Assembly (NCBI GenBank): GCA_023431185.1
Contig: JAEYXS010000080.1
Span: forward strand, 1-64,000
DNA: 64,000 nucleotides
Direction: 5' to 3'
Source: Verrucomicrobiota bacterium
Lineage (GTDB): Bacteria > Verrucomicrobiota > Verrucomicrobiia > Limisphaerales > JAEYXS01
In this document: in pieces, positions 50,164 to 59,029 of the stretch
Numbering within the stretch: position 1 is the stretch's first letter
Layout: every line of letters begins with the position of its first letter
The notes under the pieces: model-generated
What the model was told of the DNA's origin: nothing
The model's input: only the letters and a program-made list of their open reading frames with translations
Databases searched by the model: none
Translations under genes and position numbers: made by a program

Positions 50164-51054
50164 TTACTTTGCATCCAAATAGCCCATGCTCTTCAGCCAT
50201 TCGCCACAGCGGGCGGGCCAGTCGTTGATGGGCTGCCTGTTTTTGCGCATGCCGAAGCCGTGGCCGCCCTTGGTGTAGATGTGCAGCTCGGCGGGCAGGT
50301 TCAGCTTCTGGTATTCCAGGTAGAGCATTGCGGCTTCCACCGGATTGTTTTTGTCGTCGTGGGCCACGAGGAAGAACATCGGCGGGGCATCCTTCGGCAC
50401 GCTGAAACCGGGCATGAACTTGGTCTTGTCGGTGCGGTCGAGGAAACCGCCGCCATAGATCATGATGCCGAAGTCCGGTCCGCGCGGGTCATCGAGAGCG
50501 GGCTTTTGCGGATAGGTGCGGGGTGTGCGGTCCCAGGCGGCGTGACCGAGGAGATTGCCGCCGGCGGAGAAGCCGAGGAGGCCGACGCGTTTGGGATCGA
50601 GGCCCCATGCTTGGGCATGATGGCGGACGAGGCCCATGGCGCGTTGGGCATCTTCCACGGGTTTCTCGTAGTGACGCGCGTCATCGCGGGTAGGTGTGCG
50701 GTATTTCAGGAGGACGCCAGTGATGCCGAGGGTGTTGAGCCATTCACAGACCTGGCTGCCTTCGGAAGCATAGGAGAGGAACATGAAGCCGCCGCCGGGC
50801 GCGACGATGACGGAGGTGCCGTTCGGTTTCTCGGGACGGTAGATGACGATGTCGGGATCGGTGACATCGGAGAAACGGTTGGTGCTGAGCGGACCGTAGG
50901 AGGCGATGAGTTTCTTGGTGGCGTCCGAGACGGGCGTCATGGGACTGGGTACGCCTTCGGGCCAGAGTTTCAGGGTGAGAAGCTCGGCGGCGGGAAGGGT
51001 GGTAGCGGCAAGGGTGAGCAGCAAAAGAATCAGGCTGTGCAAGCGAGTGGACAT
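50164..51054 (-). CDS. Exported alpha/beta hydrolase, acetylxylan-esterase-like
   Basis: 296 residues with a signal peptide (LHSLILLLLTLAATTLPA). The fold has the oxyanion motif VIVAPGGGFMFLSYASEG, the nucleophile in GLLGFSAGGNLLG, the acid in FFLVAHDDKNNP, and the catalytic His in KGGHGFGMRKN. The layout fits the BD-FAE / lysophospholipase-like esterases found in polysaccharide-degrading bacteria, which remove acetyl or feruloyl groups. Substrate unknown. Confidence 0.87.
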   Translation of the reverse strand: MSTRLHSLILLLLTLAATTLPAAELLTLKLWPEGVPSPMTPVSDATKKLIASYGPLSTNRFSDVTDPDIVIYRPEKPNGTSVIVAPGGGFMFLSYASEGSQVCEWLNTLGITGVLLKYRTPTRDDARHYEKPVEDAQRAMGLVRHHAQAWGLDPKRVGLLGFSAGGNLLGHAAWDRTPRTYPQKPALDDPRGPDFGIMIYGGGFLDRTDKTKFMPGFSVPKDAPPMFFLVAHDDKNNPVEAAMLYLEYQKLNLPAELHIYTKGGHGFGMRKNRQPINDWPARCGEWLKSMGYLDAK

Positions 51055-51253
51055 GGGGCAAAGGTTAAGGAGCGGGGGTGCGAAAAGGCAATGGGGAAGG
51101 TGGGCGAGCGAGGGCGAAGCAGAGGCCGGCGCTCCGGGACCGAGACTGGAAAGGCGAAGGCGCCTGTCCCACTGCGCCGCGTCCTTTGCGCTTGCTGGCT
51201 TTCCCTTGGCCGATAGACTGCCGGGGTTCCGATTTTTCTAACACACATTACAC

Positions 51254-52522
51254 ATGAACACGGTCACCGCTCTGAAGACGGTCAAAAAGAACGTCGCCAA
51301 AATCGTTGAAGCCGAGATTTCCGCCACGGGCGGTTTGCTCCGCCTCGCTCCTTGCTGGGTCCCGCGCTCCTTCTTGCAGCCGGGCAAGCGCCTGAAGCTG
51401 CACCCGGATGATCTCTACGCCTACGGCCTGAACCGGGGCGGCATCGATGAACGCTGGTTCGCCTCCACGACGCCCGCGGCGAATGAGAATCGCACGCCGG
51501 ATGAGGGCTTGAGCTACGTCGTTGTCGGCAAGAATCGCTTCACGTTGCAACAGGCCGTGGCCGAATGCGGCAGCACGTTGATCGGCAAATCGATCTGGGG
51601 CAAATACAAGAAGTGGCCGGTTTACTCGAAGTTCTTCGATAACATGGGCCCGATCCCCCATCACATGCACCAGAGCGCCGCGCAGGCGAAGCTGGTAGGC
51701 CAGGAAGGCAAGCCGGAGTCTTATTACTTCCCGCCGCAGCATAATAATGTGGGTAACAATTTCCCCTACACGTTCATGGGCTTCGAGCCCGGCACCACGA
51801 AGGCGCAGGTGCGCAAGTGCCTGGAGAACTGGAACAAGGGTGACAACGGCATCCTCGACCTGTCGAAGGCGTATCGCTTGAAGGTCGGCACGGGCTGGCT
51901 GATCGATCCGTGCATCCTCCATGCACCGGGCTCCCTCTGCACGTATGAGCCGCAGTGGGGTTCGGATGTGTTCGGCATGTATCAGAGCCTGGTGGAAGGC
52001 CGCGAAGTGCCGTGGAGCCTGCTGGTGAAGGACATGCCGAAGAAGCATCACAAGGACCTGGACTTCATCGTGGAACAGCTCGACTGGGACAAGAACGTGG
52101 ATCCGAAGTTCAAGGACAACCACTACCTCGAGCCCGTGCCGGTCGCGGATACGCGCAAGGAAGGTTTCGTGGATCGCTGGATCGTTTACGGCAAGGTGGA
52201 TGGCGAACAGCTCTTCACGGCCAAGGAACTGACGGTGGAACCCGGCGTGAAGGCGACGATCACGGACAACGGCGCGTATGGTCTTATCTGCGTGCAGGGC
52301 TCCGGCAAGATCAACGGCCAGGCGCTGAACAGCCCGAAGCTGATCCGCTTCCACGAACTGACTGAGGACGAATATTTCGTGACGGAAGACGGCGCGAAAG
52401 CGGGCATCACGTACGAGAACACGAGCGAGACGGAACCGCTGGTCATCCTGCGCTACTTTGGCCCGGAGGTGAACCCGAACGCCCCGAAGATGGGTGCGTA
52501 CAAGAAGAACAAGTTCAACTAG
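51254..52522 (+). CDS. Mannose-6-phosphate isomerase-like cupin protein
   Basis: 422 residues, soluble. Cupin features resembling class I mannose-6-phosphate isomerase: IPHHMHQSAAQAKLVGQEGK and KPESYYFPPQ (probable metal ligands His, His and Glu). LIDPCILHAPGSLCTYEPQW carries a later His, and a second cupin-like C-terminal half has VDRWIVYGKVDGEQLFTAKE. It may isomerise a sugar phosphate or a free sugar. The family-typical Arg of the active site was not identified with certainty. It is followed by a perfect terminator at 52599. Confidence 0.7.
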   Translation: MNTVTALKTVKKNVAKIVEAEISATGGLLRLAPCWVPRSFLQPGKRLKLHPDDLYAYGLNRGGIDERWFASTTPAANENRTPDEGLSYVVVGKNRFTLQQAVAECGSTLIGKSIWGKYKKWPVYSKFFDNMGPIPHHMHQSAAQAKLVGQEGKPESYYFPPQHNNVGNNFPYTFMGFEPGTTKAQVRKCLENWNKGDNGILDLSKAYRLKVGTGWLIDPCILHAPGSLCTYEPQWGSDVFGMYQSLVEGREVPWSLLVKDMPKKHHKDLDFIVEQLDWDKNVDPKFKDNHYLEPVPVADTRKEGFVDRWIVYGKVDGEQLFTAKELTVEPGVKATITDNGAYGLICVQGSGKINGQALNSPKLIRFHELTEDEYFVTEDGAKAGITYENTSETEPLVILRYFGPEVNPNAPKMGAYKKNKFN

Positions 52523-52598
52523 TCATGGGTCCTTGGTCATTGCATGACGGGCCTTTTTGAAGGCTCTCTTGATTGACTGACTTGATGGTTTTTGCGAC

Positions 52599-52630
52599 GG
52601 CGGCTGGTGGAAACATCAGCCGCCTTTTTT
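52599..52630 (+). terminator. Rho-independent terminator
   Basis: The 11-bp stem GGCGGCTGGTG (52599-52609) with CATCAGCCGCC (52614-52624), one G-U pair, a GAAA tetraloop, then six T. A textbook intrinsic terminator after the isomerase-like gene. Confidence 0.9.
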
Positions 52631-52711
52631 ACGTTCACCGAAAAGCGCCCTTAAACATTCCTGAAAAAACCATTCGCATTCCCGCAGGGCGTCATTAAGA
52701 ATGGCGGGCTC

Positions 52712-53644
52712 ATGCAGTTGCCCAATATGCCTGACACTGATAGCGAAGCAGACGTTGTAACCCCGGCAGCGGTGACGCCGCCGAAGGATTCCTCCGACCA
52801 ATATGGCGGTACGCCCAAACCCATCACGGAAGTGGTCGTGCAGCCGGATTTCCCGAAGAGCGCCTTGGGCGAGCTGATCGAGATCGGCGGTCAGGCGGGA
52901 GTCGTGATCGAGATCGTGAACCAGTCGCTGAAGGTGAAGTTCAAGGAGGGGACGGTGCAGAGCTTCAACGGCAACGTGTTGCGCAAGCTGTATGCGCCGG
53001 TGCAGCGGCCGAAGCCGACGCCGGAACCGGAACGCCCCACGACCTCCTATGGCGCAAGCAGTAACGATGTTTCCGGTGATGATGCGGATGATGATGAAGA
53101 GGAGAACGAGGAGCCGGAGGCGGAGATGGTGGTGCCCGAGGGGAAGTATCATACGGCGGCACGACCGATCGCGGAGTTCGTCGCGCGGGAGGATTATCCG
53201 AAGTGTCTGTTGGGCGAGCATATCGATATCGGCGGGTTCACGGGGGTGGTGGTGGAGCTGGTGGACAAGTCGATGAAGGTGAAGCCGCGGCACGGGGTGG
53301 TGCAGCGGTTCAATGCGAATGTGTTGAAGCGGGTGTATGGACCGCAGCCGAAGCAGGAGGAGCGGTCCGCCCGGCCGACTTACAAGCAGCCGACGCCGGC
53401 ACCCGTCGTGAATGCGCCGCCGCGCAATGTGATCGAGCAGCCGGACTTCAATGCGCCGGTGAAGCCGCTCCGGGATTACATGGGGCGGGAGGATTATCCG
53501 CAGTGCACGTTTGGCGCGCATGTGGAGATCAATGGCATCGCTGGTGTGGTGATCGAGATCGTGAAGGGCTCGCTGAAGGTGAAGTCACAAGAGGGTGTGA
53601 CGCGCAGCTACAACGCGATGGTGTTGAAGAAGCTGCACGGGTAA
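52712..53644 (+). CDS. Protein with three 60-residue repeats, unknown function
   Basis: 310 soluble residues. Three units of exactly 60 residues lie at 36-95, 151-210 and 251-310. Each runs from a K/R-P-(I/L) start through D-(F/Y)-P, LG or FG, then (I/V)-(E/D)-I and GVVIE(I/L)V. Each closes with KVK, (F/Y)N and VL(R/K)(K/R). The alternating pattern suggests a small beta-barrel such as an SH3/KOW-like fold. The first linker is strongly acidic (SGDDADDDEEENEEPEAE); the second is Pro-rich. No known family recognised. Terminators or gaps on both sides suggest a single-gene transcript. Confidence 0.75.
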   Translation: MQLPNMPDTDSEADVVTPAAVTPPKDSSDQYGGTPKPITEVVVQPDFPKSALGELIEIGGQAGVVIEIVNQSLKVKFKEGTVQSFNGNVLRKLYAPVQRPKPTPEPERPTTSYGASSNDVSGDDADDDEEENEEPEAEMVVPEGKYHTAARPIAEFVAREDYPKCLLGEHIDIGGFTGVVVELVDKSMKVKPRHGVVQRFNANVLKRVYGPQPKQEERSARPTYKQPTPAPVVNAPPRNVIEQPDFNAPVKPLRDYMGREDYPQCTFGAHVEINGIAGVVIEIVKGSLKVKSQEGVTRSYNAMVLKKLHG

Positions 53645-53724
53645 GACCAGGGTGAGGTGAGAGCGGCGAAGGGTGAAACGGTTTTGCTTGTCGGGGGATT
53701 CTCCGGCGAGGCAAAATCAGTCTC

Positions 53725-54576
53725 ATGTTCCCAGACTCCTTACGCATTAGCCGACGCACGTTTCTGACGGCGTTGGGGGCTTTCGCGGCGACTGCTTCGT
53801 GGGGCAGATCATTCGGAGCCGACATCGTACTGCCGCCGCGCGGTCTGTGTGCGCATCGAGGCGCGATGGCGACGCATCCGGAGAATACGATCCCGGCATT
53901 TCAGGAGGCCATCCGGCTGGGGGCGCACATGATCGAGTTTGATGTGCAGCTCTCCCGCGATGGGGAGCTGGTGCTGATGCACGATGCCACGGTGGATCGC
54001 ACCACGGATGGCCAGGGCAAGGTGTCGGAGCTGACGTTCAAGGAGTTGCGGGCACTGGATGCCGGCACCCGTAAAGATGCGCGTTTCACGGGTGCGCGAA
54101 TCCCGACCTTTGAAGAGGCGCTGGAGATGATGCCGCGCAATGTGTGGTTGAATTGTCACCTGAAAGGCGGTGCGGCTCTCGGCGCAGCGGTGGCGAAGGC
54201 GATTGTGCAAGCCAGGCGACAACATCAGGCATTTATGGCGTGTGGTGGTGAAGCGGCCAAAGCGGCGCGGGAAGCGGAGCCAGCAATCCTGATCTGCAAC
54301 ATGGACCGGCAGGCGAACACGCTGGACTATGTGAAGCAGACCATCGCGATGAAGGCGGCGTTCATCCAGTTGCTGGGCAAGGGGGAGATCGCCGCGGAGC
54401 ATGTGCAGATGCTGAAGGCAAATGGTGTGCGGGTGAATTATTATCACGCAGAGACGCTGGCACTGGTGAGGAATCTCTTCGCGAACGGGGTGGATTTCCC
54501 GCTGGTGAATGACCTGGCGGCCTTTATGCCCGTGGCGAAGGAGGCGGGCATACGGATGTGGACCCCGGTGTTTTAA
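53725..54576 (+). CDS. Exported glycerophosphodiester phosphodiesterase
   Basis: 283 residues. A twin-arginine-type leader (ISRRTFLTALGAFAATASW) precedes a GDPD TIM barrel: GLCAHRGAMATHPENTIPAF (catalytic His and Glu), MIEFDVQLSRDGELVLMHDA (Glu, Asp and second His), and the C-terminal strand VDFPLVNDLAAF. It hydrolyses glycerophosphodiesters to glycerol-3-phosphate and alcohol, probably outside the cytoplasm. The core is slightly short of the family norm but all metal and catalytic residues seem present. Confidence 0.88.
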   Translation: MFPDSLRISRRTFLTALGAFAATASWGRSFGADIVLPPRGLCAHRGAMATHPENTIPAFQEAIRLGAHMIEFDVQLSRDGELVLMHDATVDRTTDGQGKVSELTFKELRALDAGTRKDARFTGARIPTFEEALEMMPRNVWLNCHLKGGAALGAAVAKAIVQARRQHQAFMACGGEAAKAAREAEPAILICNMDRQANTLDYVKQTIAMKAAFIQLLGKGEIAAEHVQMLKANGVRVNYYHAETLALVRNLFANGVDFPLVNDLAAFMPVAKEAGIRMWTPVF

Positions 54577-54617
54577 GCCATTTGACAGGGGAGCTTTTGC
54601 GAATCACATTTGCGCGC

Positions 54618-55166
54618 ATGAAATTCACCGCTTTATTTGCTGCCATGACACTCGTCACTGCCCTTACGGCCTCGGCCGCGCAGACGGTCCTCGATGTGCC
54701 TGTGAAGAACATCGATGGAAAAGAAACCGCGCTCAAGGAACACAAAGGCAAGGTCATCCTCGTCGTGAACGTCGCCTCCAAATGCGGCTACACGAAGCAA
54801 TACACGGGCCTTGAGGCCATCCAGCAAAAGTACAAGGACAAGGGCTTTACGGTGGCCGGTTTCCCATGCAACCAGTTCGGCGGGCAGGAGCCGGGATCGA
54901 ACGAGCAAATCAAGGAATTTTGCTCGAGCAAGTTCAACGTGACCTTCCCGCTCTACGACAAGATCGAGGTGAACGGCGCCAACCGCCATCCGCTCTACAC
55001 GCAGCTTGCAGGCAAGGATTCGCCCTTCCCCGGCGACATCAAGTGGAACTTCAACAAGTTCCTCATCGGCAAGGATGGCAAGGTCATCGCCCGTTTTGAC
55101 TCCAAGGTGACGCCGGAATCCCCGGAGATGGCGGCCGCCATCGAGAAAGCGCTCGCCGCGAAGTAA
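54618..55166 (+). CDS. Exported glutathione peroxidase family protein
   Basis: 182 residues starting at ATG 54618 with a signal peptide (MKFTALFAAMTLVTALTASA). The thioredoxin-like peroxidase core has the peroxidatic Cys56 in VNVASKCGYTKQY, then GFTVAGFPCNQFGGQEPGSN, and WNFNKFLIGKDGKVI. A Cys replaces selenocysteine, as is usual in bacteria, and such enzymes often use thioredoxin. The second Cys in FPCNQF fits a 2-Cys mechanism. It would remove peroxides in the periplasm. A terminator follows at 55193. Confidence 0.92.
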   Translation: MKFTALFAAMTLVTALTASAAQTVLDVPVKNIDGKETALKEHKGKVILVVNVASKCGYTKQYTGLEAIQQKYKDKGFTVAGFPCNQFGGQEPGSNEQIKEFCSSKFNVTFPLYDKIEVNGANRHPLYTQLAGKDSPFPGDIKWNFNKFLIGKDGKVIARFDSKVTPESPEMAAAIEKALAAK

Positions 55167-55192
55167 GCATTGGTCCAAAGGCAATTTCCAAG

Positions 55193-55225
55193 ACCCTGCC
55201 GGTACAATGTCCGGCAGGGTTTTTC
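55193..55225 (+). terminator. Rho-independent terminator of the peroxidase gene
   Basis: ACCCTGCCGG (55193-55202) pairs with CCGGCAGGGT (55211-55220), 8-base loop, then a run of five T. Twenty-six bases after the stop. Confidence 0.88.
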
Positions 55226-55338
55226 CATTAGGGGGTCTCCGGGCGCTACAAATCTCCCTGCTTTTTCTCATCGTGCTTTCCGGAGAAATCTGTTTTCATT
55301 CTATCGTCGCAGGAACAAATCCAAACTAGCCAAGCATT

Positions 55339-56331
55339 ATGGGCATATTTTTCGGAATGATTGTCGGGTTCGTGGCATGGTTCCTCGTGCGCTATCTGGT
55401 CGCGGGTTTTTATACCGTGGATCAGAACGAGCGTGCGGTGAAGACCAGCTTCGGACGGGCGGAACGGATCGAGGGCAAGACCACGCTGGAGGATCCCATC
55501 TCCGAGGCGTTGCGGGAGAGCGAACGTGAACGCTACGTCTTCCCGCAGGTGCGCGTCATCCCGCCCGGTGGTCCGTATTGGAAATTTCCGTGGGAGAAAG
55601 TTTACAAAGTCTCCATCGCCACCCAAACGGTGAACATGGCCTTCGACCCTGAGAATCCCATGGCCAACCAGGGCGGGCGCATGCTGGAGGCGGTGACGAA
55701 GGATCAGTTGAACGTCGGTCTCACCGGACAGATCCGGTATCGCGTCTCCGATCGCAATCTCTACGCCTACCTTTTCGGCGTGAAGAATCCCTTCGCACAC
55801 ATCATGGGTTACTTCGTCTCCGTGCTGCGCGAGCGCATCGCTACGTTTGAAGCACCCTCTGTCCCTACGGATGGCAAGGTGGATTCGGTGGATGAGCTCG
55901 CTTCAGCGTCAGGCATCTCCATCAACGATCTGCGCAAAAACTTGCGCGATCTGAACGAACACATGGACCGCGAGTGCCGCTCCTCCGCCGCCCGGTATGG
56001 CATGGTGCTGGACGCCTCGCTCATCACCGGCATTGACCCGCCGGAGGAGGTGGAGTCCGCCCTGGCAGCGATCAACACCGCGCACAACCAGGTGTCCTCG
56101 GACATCAGCCTCGCGCAGGCCTCGGCCGATCAGAAAATCGTGCAATCCAAGCGCGCGGTGGAGATCGAGACACTCAAGGCACAAGCCGAAGTCGAACCGC
56201 TCGAACGGATGGCACAGCAGTTGACCGACCTGAAAAAGAACGGTTCGGGTGCTCTCGAGGCGTATCGCCGCAATGTGCGTCTCTCCATGTTTGAACAGGC
56301 CGAAAAAGTCTTCGTGGAGGTGGAAAAGTGA
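55339..56331 (+). CDS. SPFH/prohibitin-domain membrane protein (HflK-like)
   Basis: 330 residues. An N-terminal membrane helix (FFGMIVGFVAWFLVRYLVAG) is followed by an SPFH domain: FYTVDQNERAVKTSFGRAER, GPYWKFPWEKVYKVSIATQT, LTGQIRYRVSDRNLYAYLFG, then LRERIATFEA and a long coiled coil (QASADQKIVQSKRAVEIETL). Such proteins form large membrane cages that organise proteases and lipids. The GTGA overlap with the next SPFH gene mirrors the hflK-hflC pair; no hflX or ftsH is in view. Confidence 0.85.
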   Translation: MGIFFGMIVGFVAWFLVRYLVAGFYTVDQNERAVKTSFGRAERIEGKTTLEDPISEALRESERERYVFPQVRVIPPGGPYWKFPWEKVYKVSIATQTVNMAFDPENPMANQGGRMLEAVTKDQLNVGLTGQIRYRVSDRNLYAYLFGVKNPFAHIMGYFVSVLRERIATFEAPSVPTDGKVDSVDELASASGISINDLRKNLRDLNEHMDRECRSSAARYGMVLDASLITGIDPPEEVESALAAINTAHNQVSSDISLAQASADQKIVQSKRAVEIETLKAQAEVEPLERMAQQLTDLKKNGSGALEAYRRNVRLSMFEQAEKVFVEVEK

Positions 56332-57269
56332 ACTTCTTGATCGCCGCCGTGGTGACATTTGTCGCCTGCTTCATCGTGGTGCCCATCTTGTTGGGCTTGT
56401 GCCGCATGATCATCGCCTACACCATCGTCGAGGAGCGACGCTGCCACGTTTACATGCTCTTCGGCAAGGTCATCGGCATCATCGACCAGCCGGGCTTTTA
56501 CTTCCTGTTTCCGCGGCTGGGCTGGCGTGCGTTTCTCGTCCATTGGCTGGGGCGTTGCCTGGTGGTGGACATGCGCATCGACCAGGAGTACCTCCGCAGC
56601 CAGCCGGTGAACTCCGAAGAAGGCGCGCCTATCGGCATCGGCATCTGGTATGAGATGATGATCAGCGACCCGGTCGCCTATCTCTTCAAGAACACCGACC
56701 CACGCGGTTCGCTCGCGGCGAACGTCAGCAACTCGACGGTGCGCAGTCTCAGCAACATGCCGCTCGATCTCCTGATGTGCGATCGTCACGGCATGAGCAA
56801 GACGGTGCGTGAGGAAGTCTCCATCAAATCTCATGAGTGGGGTTACAAGCTCGGCTCGGTGTACATCCGCAAGGTGCACTTCCGCGATGCCGGCATGATC
56901 CGCCAGATCGAGAGCAAGGTGGTGAACCGCCTGCGCCAGGTGACCTCCGCCATCAAGCAGGACGGCGCGAACCAGGTGAGCATCATCACCAGCACCGCCG
57001 AACGCAAAGCCGCCGTGGAATTCGCGAAAGCGAAAGCCATCCGCCCGCAGATCGTCGGTAATGCGCTGAACAAGATCTCGGAGGATCGCGAAGTGGCCGC
57101 CACGATGTTCGACATCCTCGAGATGCAGAAGCTCATCGATGGCGAGGCGCGCATCACCATCATCCCGAAGAACCACGACATGCTCTCCAGCATGCTGGCT
57201 TCGGGCGGTGACAAACAAACCGCGACCAAAGCCGCGCCACGCCCGCCCAATCTGCCCGGCGCGAACTGA
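56328..57269 (+). CDS. SPFH-domain membrane protein (HflC-like partner)
   Basis: 313 residues from a GTG that overlaps the preceding stop. An N-terminal helix (AAVVTFVACFIVVPILLGL) is followed by an SPFH domain (VEERRCHVYMLFGKVIGIID, QPGFYFLFP) and a segment with VREEVSIKSHEWGYKLGSVY. A helical tail (ITSTAERKAAVEFAKAKAIR) and a disordered Pro/Ala end complete it. It probably forms a hetero-oligomer with its upstream neighbour. Both are only loosely like E. coli HflK/HflC, so the names are tentative. A terminator follows at 57290. Confidence 0.82.
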   Translation: MNFLIAAVVTFVACFIVVPILLGLCRMIIAYTIVEERRCHVYMLFGKVIGIIDQPGFYFLFPRLGWRAFLVHWLGRCLVVDMRIDQEYLRSQPVNSEEGAPIGIGIWYEMMISDPVAYLFKNTDPRGSLAANVSNSTVRSLSNMPLDLLMCDRHGMSKTVREEVSIKSHEWGYKLGSVYIRKVHFRDAGMIRQIESKVVNRLRQVTSAIKQDGANQVSIITSTAERKAAVEFAKAKAIRPQIVGNALNKISEDREVAATMFDILEMQKLIDGEARITIIPKNHDMLSSMLASGGDKQTATKAAPRPPNLPGAN

Positions 57270-57289
57270 CGGATTCGCGAAAGCATTCA

Positions 57290-57321
57290 AGGCACAACCG
57301 GCAATGGTTGCGCCTTTTTGC
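57290..57321 (+). terminator. Rho-independent terminator of the SPFH pair
   Basis: AAGGCACAACC (57290-57300) pairs with GGTTGCGCCTT (57307-57317) with one central mismatch, 6-base loop, then a T run to 57320. Confidence 0.82.
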
Positions 57322-57454
57322 TTTCAGACCGTGGCTGTGTTACGCGATAGCGGAACCAGCCGCAGCGCGTGTCAAAACACAAACATGCCTCCTTCAGCCA
57401 ATAGCCTCAGTGGCAACGCTTGTCTCATCCGCCCGCTCATGCTAGAACCTTTTC

Positions 57455-58900
57455 ATGAACCACCCCGCGCTCCTGCTGGCGTTTTGTCTATTGGTCTTTG
57501 GTTTTCCCCCTTACTCCACCCGGGCCGCCGCCACCAAACCGAACATCCTCTTCATCTTCGCGGATGACTTGGGCTGGGGTGATCTCGGCTGCTACGGCCA
57601 TACTCTCGTCAAGACGCCGAACCTCGACCGGCTCGCGCAGCAAGGCACGCTCTTCACGCATTTTTACGTAAATGCCTCCGTCTGCTCACCCAGTCGCACG
57701 GCATTCATGACCGGGCAATATCCGGCGAGGCATCGTGTGCACGGTCACTTCGCCACACATGAGCAGAATGCCGCGCGCGACATGCCCAACTGGCTGGATC
57801 CGCAAGCGACCACTTTGCCACGGCTCCTGCAACAAGCTGGCTACGCCACCGCGCACTTCGGTAAATGGCATCTCGGCAGCGGCCAAGGTGCACCAGAACC
57901 CAAGGCCTATGGCTTTCAGGAGACGCGCACGCTCAACGCCAACGGCCCGACGTGGGAAGAAGCGGACATCAGCTTTCGCGCCAAATCCACCGCCGCCTTC
58001 GTGGATGAAACATTGCGCTTCATCAAAGCAAACAAGGACAAACCTTTTTACGTGAACCTTTGGACGCTCTTGCCCCACGCTACGTTGAATCCCACGGAAG
58101 AACAGATGCAGCCGTATGAACGCCTCGGCCCCGGCGGCAAGGGCTTCCCGCACAAAGGCGCTGCGCAGATCTTTTATGCCAGCGTGACAGACCTCGACAC
58201 GCAAGTCGGTCGGCTGTTGAAAGGCTTGGAGGAACTCGGCGTGGCGGAGAATACGCTCATCCTTTTCTCCAGTGATAATGGCCCAGAGGACATTCACATC
58301 GGCAATGCCAGCCACAGCGGCATCGGCAGCGCCGGACCGTTCCGTGGCCGCAAGCGCAGTCTCTATGAAGGCGGCATCCGCGTGCCGGGAATCGTCCGCT
58401 GGCCCGGCAAGGTGCCCGCCGGTCGCATCGAGGAGGAGGCTATCGTCAGTGGTGTGGATTGGTTGCCCACGGTGTGCAAGCTGGCCGGTGTCCCGGTGCC
58501 GAAGGAGTTGAAGCTGGACGGCGAAGACATGAGTGCCGCCTTGCTCGGTCAGTCCAGTGCGCGCACCAAACCGCTGATGTGGGAATGGCGTTTCCGCATC
58601 GCCGGGGAACCGTTTCACCAAAGCCCGCAACTCGCCATCCGCGAGGGACAATGGAAATTGCTCATGAATCCCGACCGCAGCCGCGTGGAACTCTATGACG
58701 TGAAACAGGACCTCGTGCAGTTGAACAATCTTTCGGCGAAACATCCGGACGTCGTGGAGCGTCTGAGTCAGCAAGTGCTCGCGTGGCAGAAAGAACTGCC
58801 TGCGGGCCGTATCGATCCGGGAGCCGGTCAGATGAATCTCCCGTGGCCCGGCAAGAAACCGGTCGCAGCACCGGCAGGCAAGGGCAAGAAGAGCAAATGA
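57455..58900 (+). CDS. Exported type I sulfatase (arylsulfatase A-like)
   Basis: 481 residues with a signal peptide (ALLLAFCLLVFGFPPYSTRA). Sulfatase core: PNILFIFADDLGWGDLGCYG with metal-binding Asp37/Asp38, and the catalytic motif CSPSRTAFMTG (Cys77, to be converted to formylglycine). Then HFGKWHLG, and the later Asp-Asn pair in LILFSSDNGPED with a Lys near RGRKRSLYEGG. It removes sulfate from a polysaccharide or small ester in the periplasm. Neither a formylglycine-generating enzyme nor an anSME gene is in the window. A second sulfatase follows 36 bases on. Confidence 0.93.
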   Translation: MNHPALLLAFCLLVFGFPPYSTRAAATKPNILFIFADDLGWGDLGCYGHTLVKTPNLDRLAQQGTLFTHFYVNASVCSPSRTAFMTGQYPARHRVHGHFATHEQNAARDMPNWLDPQATTLPRLLQQAGYATAHFGKWHLGSGQGAPEPKAYGFQETRTLNANGPTWEEADISFRAKSTAAFVDETLRFIKANKDKPFYVNLWTLLPHATLNPTEEQMQPYERLGPGGKGFPHKGAAQIFYASVTDLDTQVGRLLKGLEELGVAENTLILFSSDNGPEDIHIGNASHSGIGSAGPFRGRKRSLYEGGIRVPGIVRWPGKVPAGRIEEEAIVSGVDWLPTVCKLAGVPVPKELKLDGEDMSAALLGQSSARTKPLMWEWRFRIAGEPFHQSPQLAIREGQWKLLMNPDRSRVELYDVKQDLVQLNNLSAKHPDVVERLSQQVLAWQKELPAGRIDPGAGQMNLPWPGKKPVAAPAGKGKKSK

Positions 58901-59029
58901 CCAATGACGAAATCCGAATGACGAAGGAATGATTCAATGAAGAAAGTTTCCAGCAAGCGGTTGTTTCCATTTTGGCGTTGGGCATTGCTCATTGCTTCGT
59001 CATTCGTGCTTGGTCATTCGTCATTCGGA
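58897..59029. repeat. Inverted dispersed repeat spanning the start of the second sulfatase
   Basis: The phrase AATGACCAATGACGAAATCC (from 58897, ending near 58932) fills the gap between the sulfatase genes. A related phrase in reverse orientation, built on TCATTCG units (TCGTCATTCGTGCTTGGTCA), covers 58976-59029 inside the next gene and encodes residues about 14-31, the hydrophobic part of its signal peptide. Confidence 0.6.
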
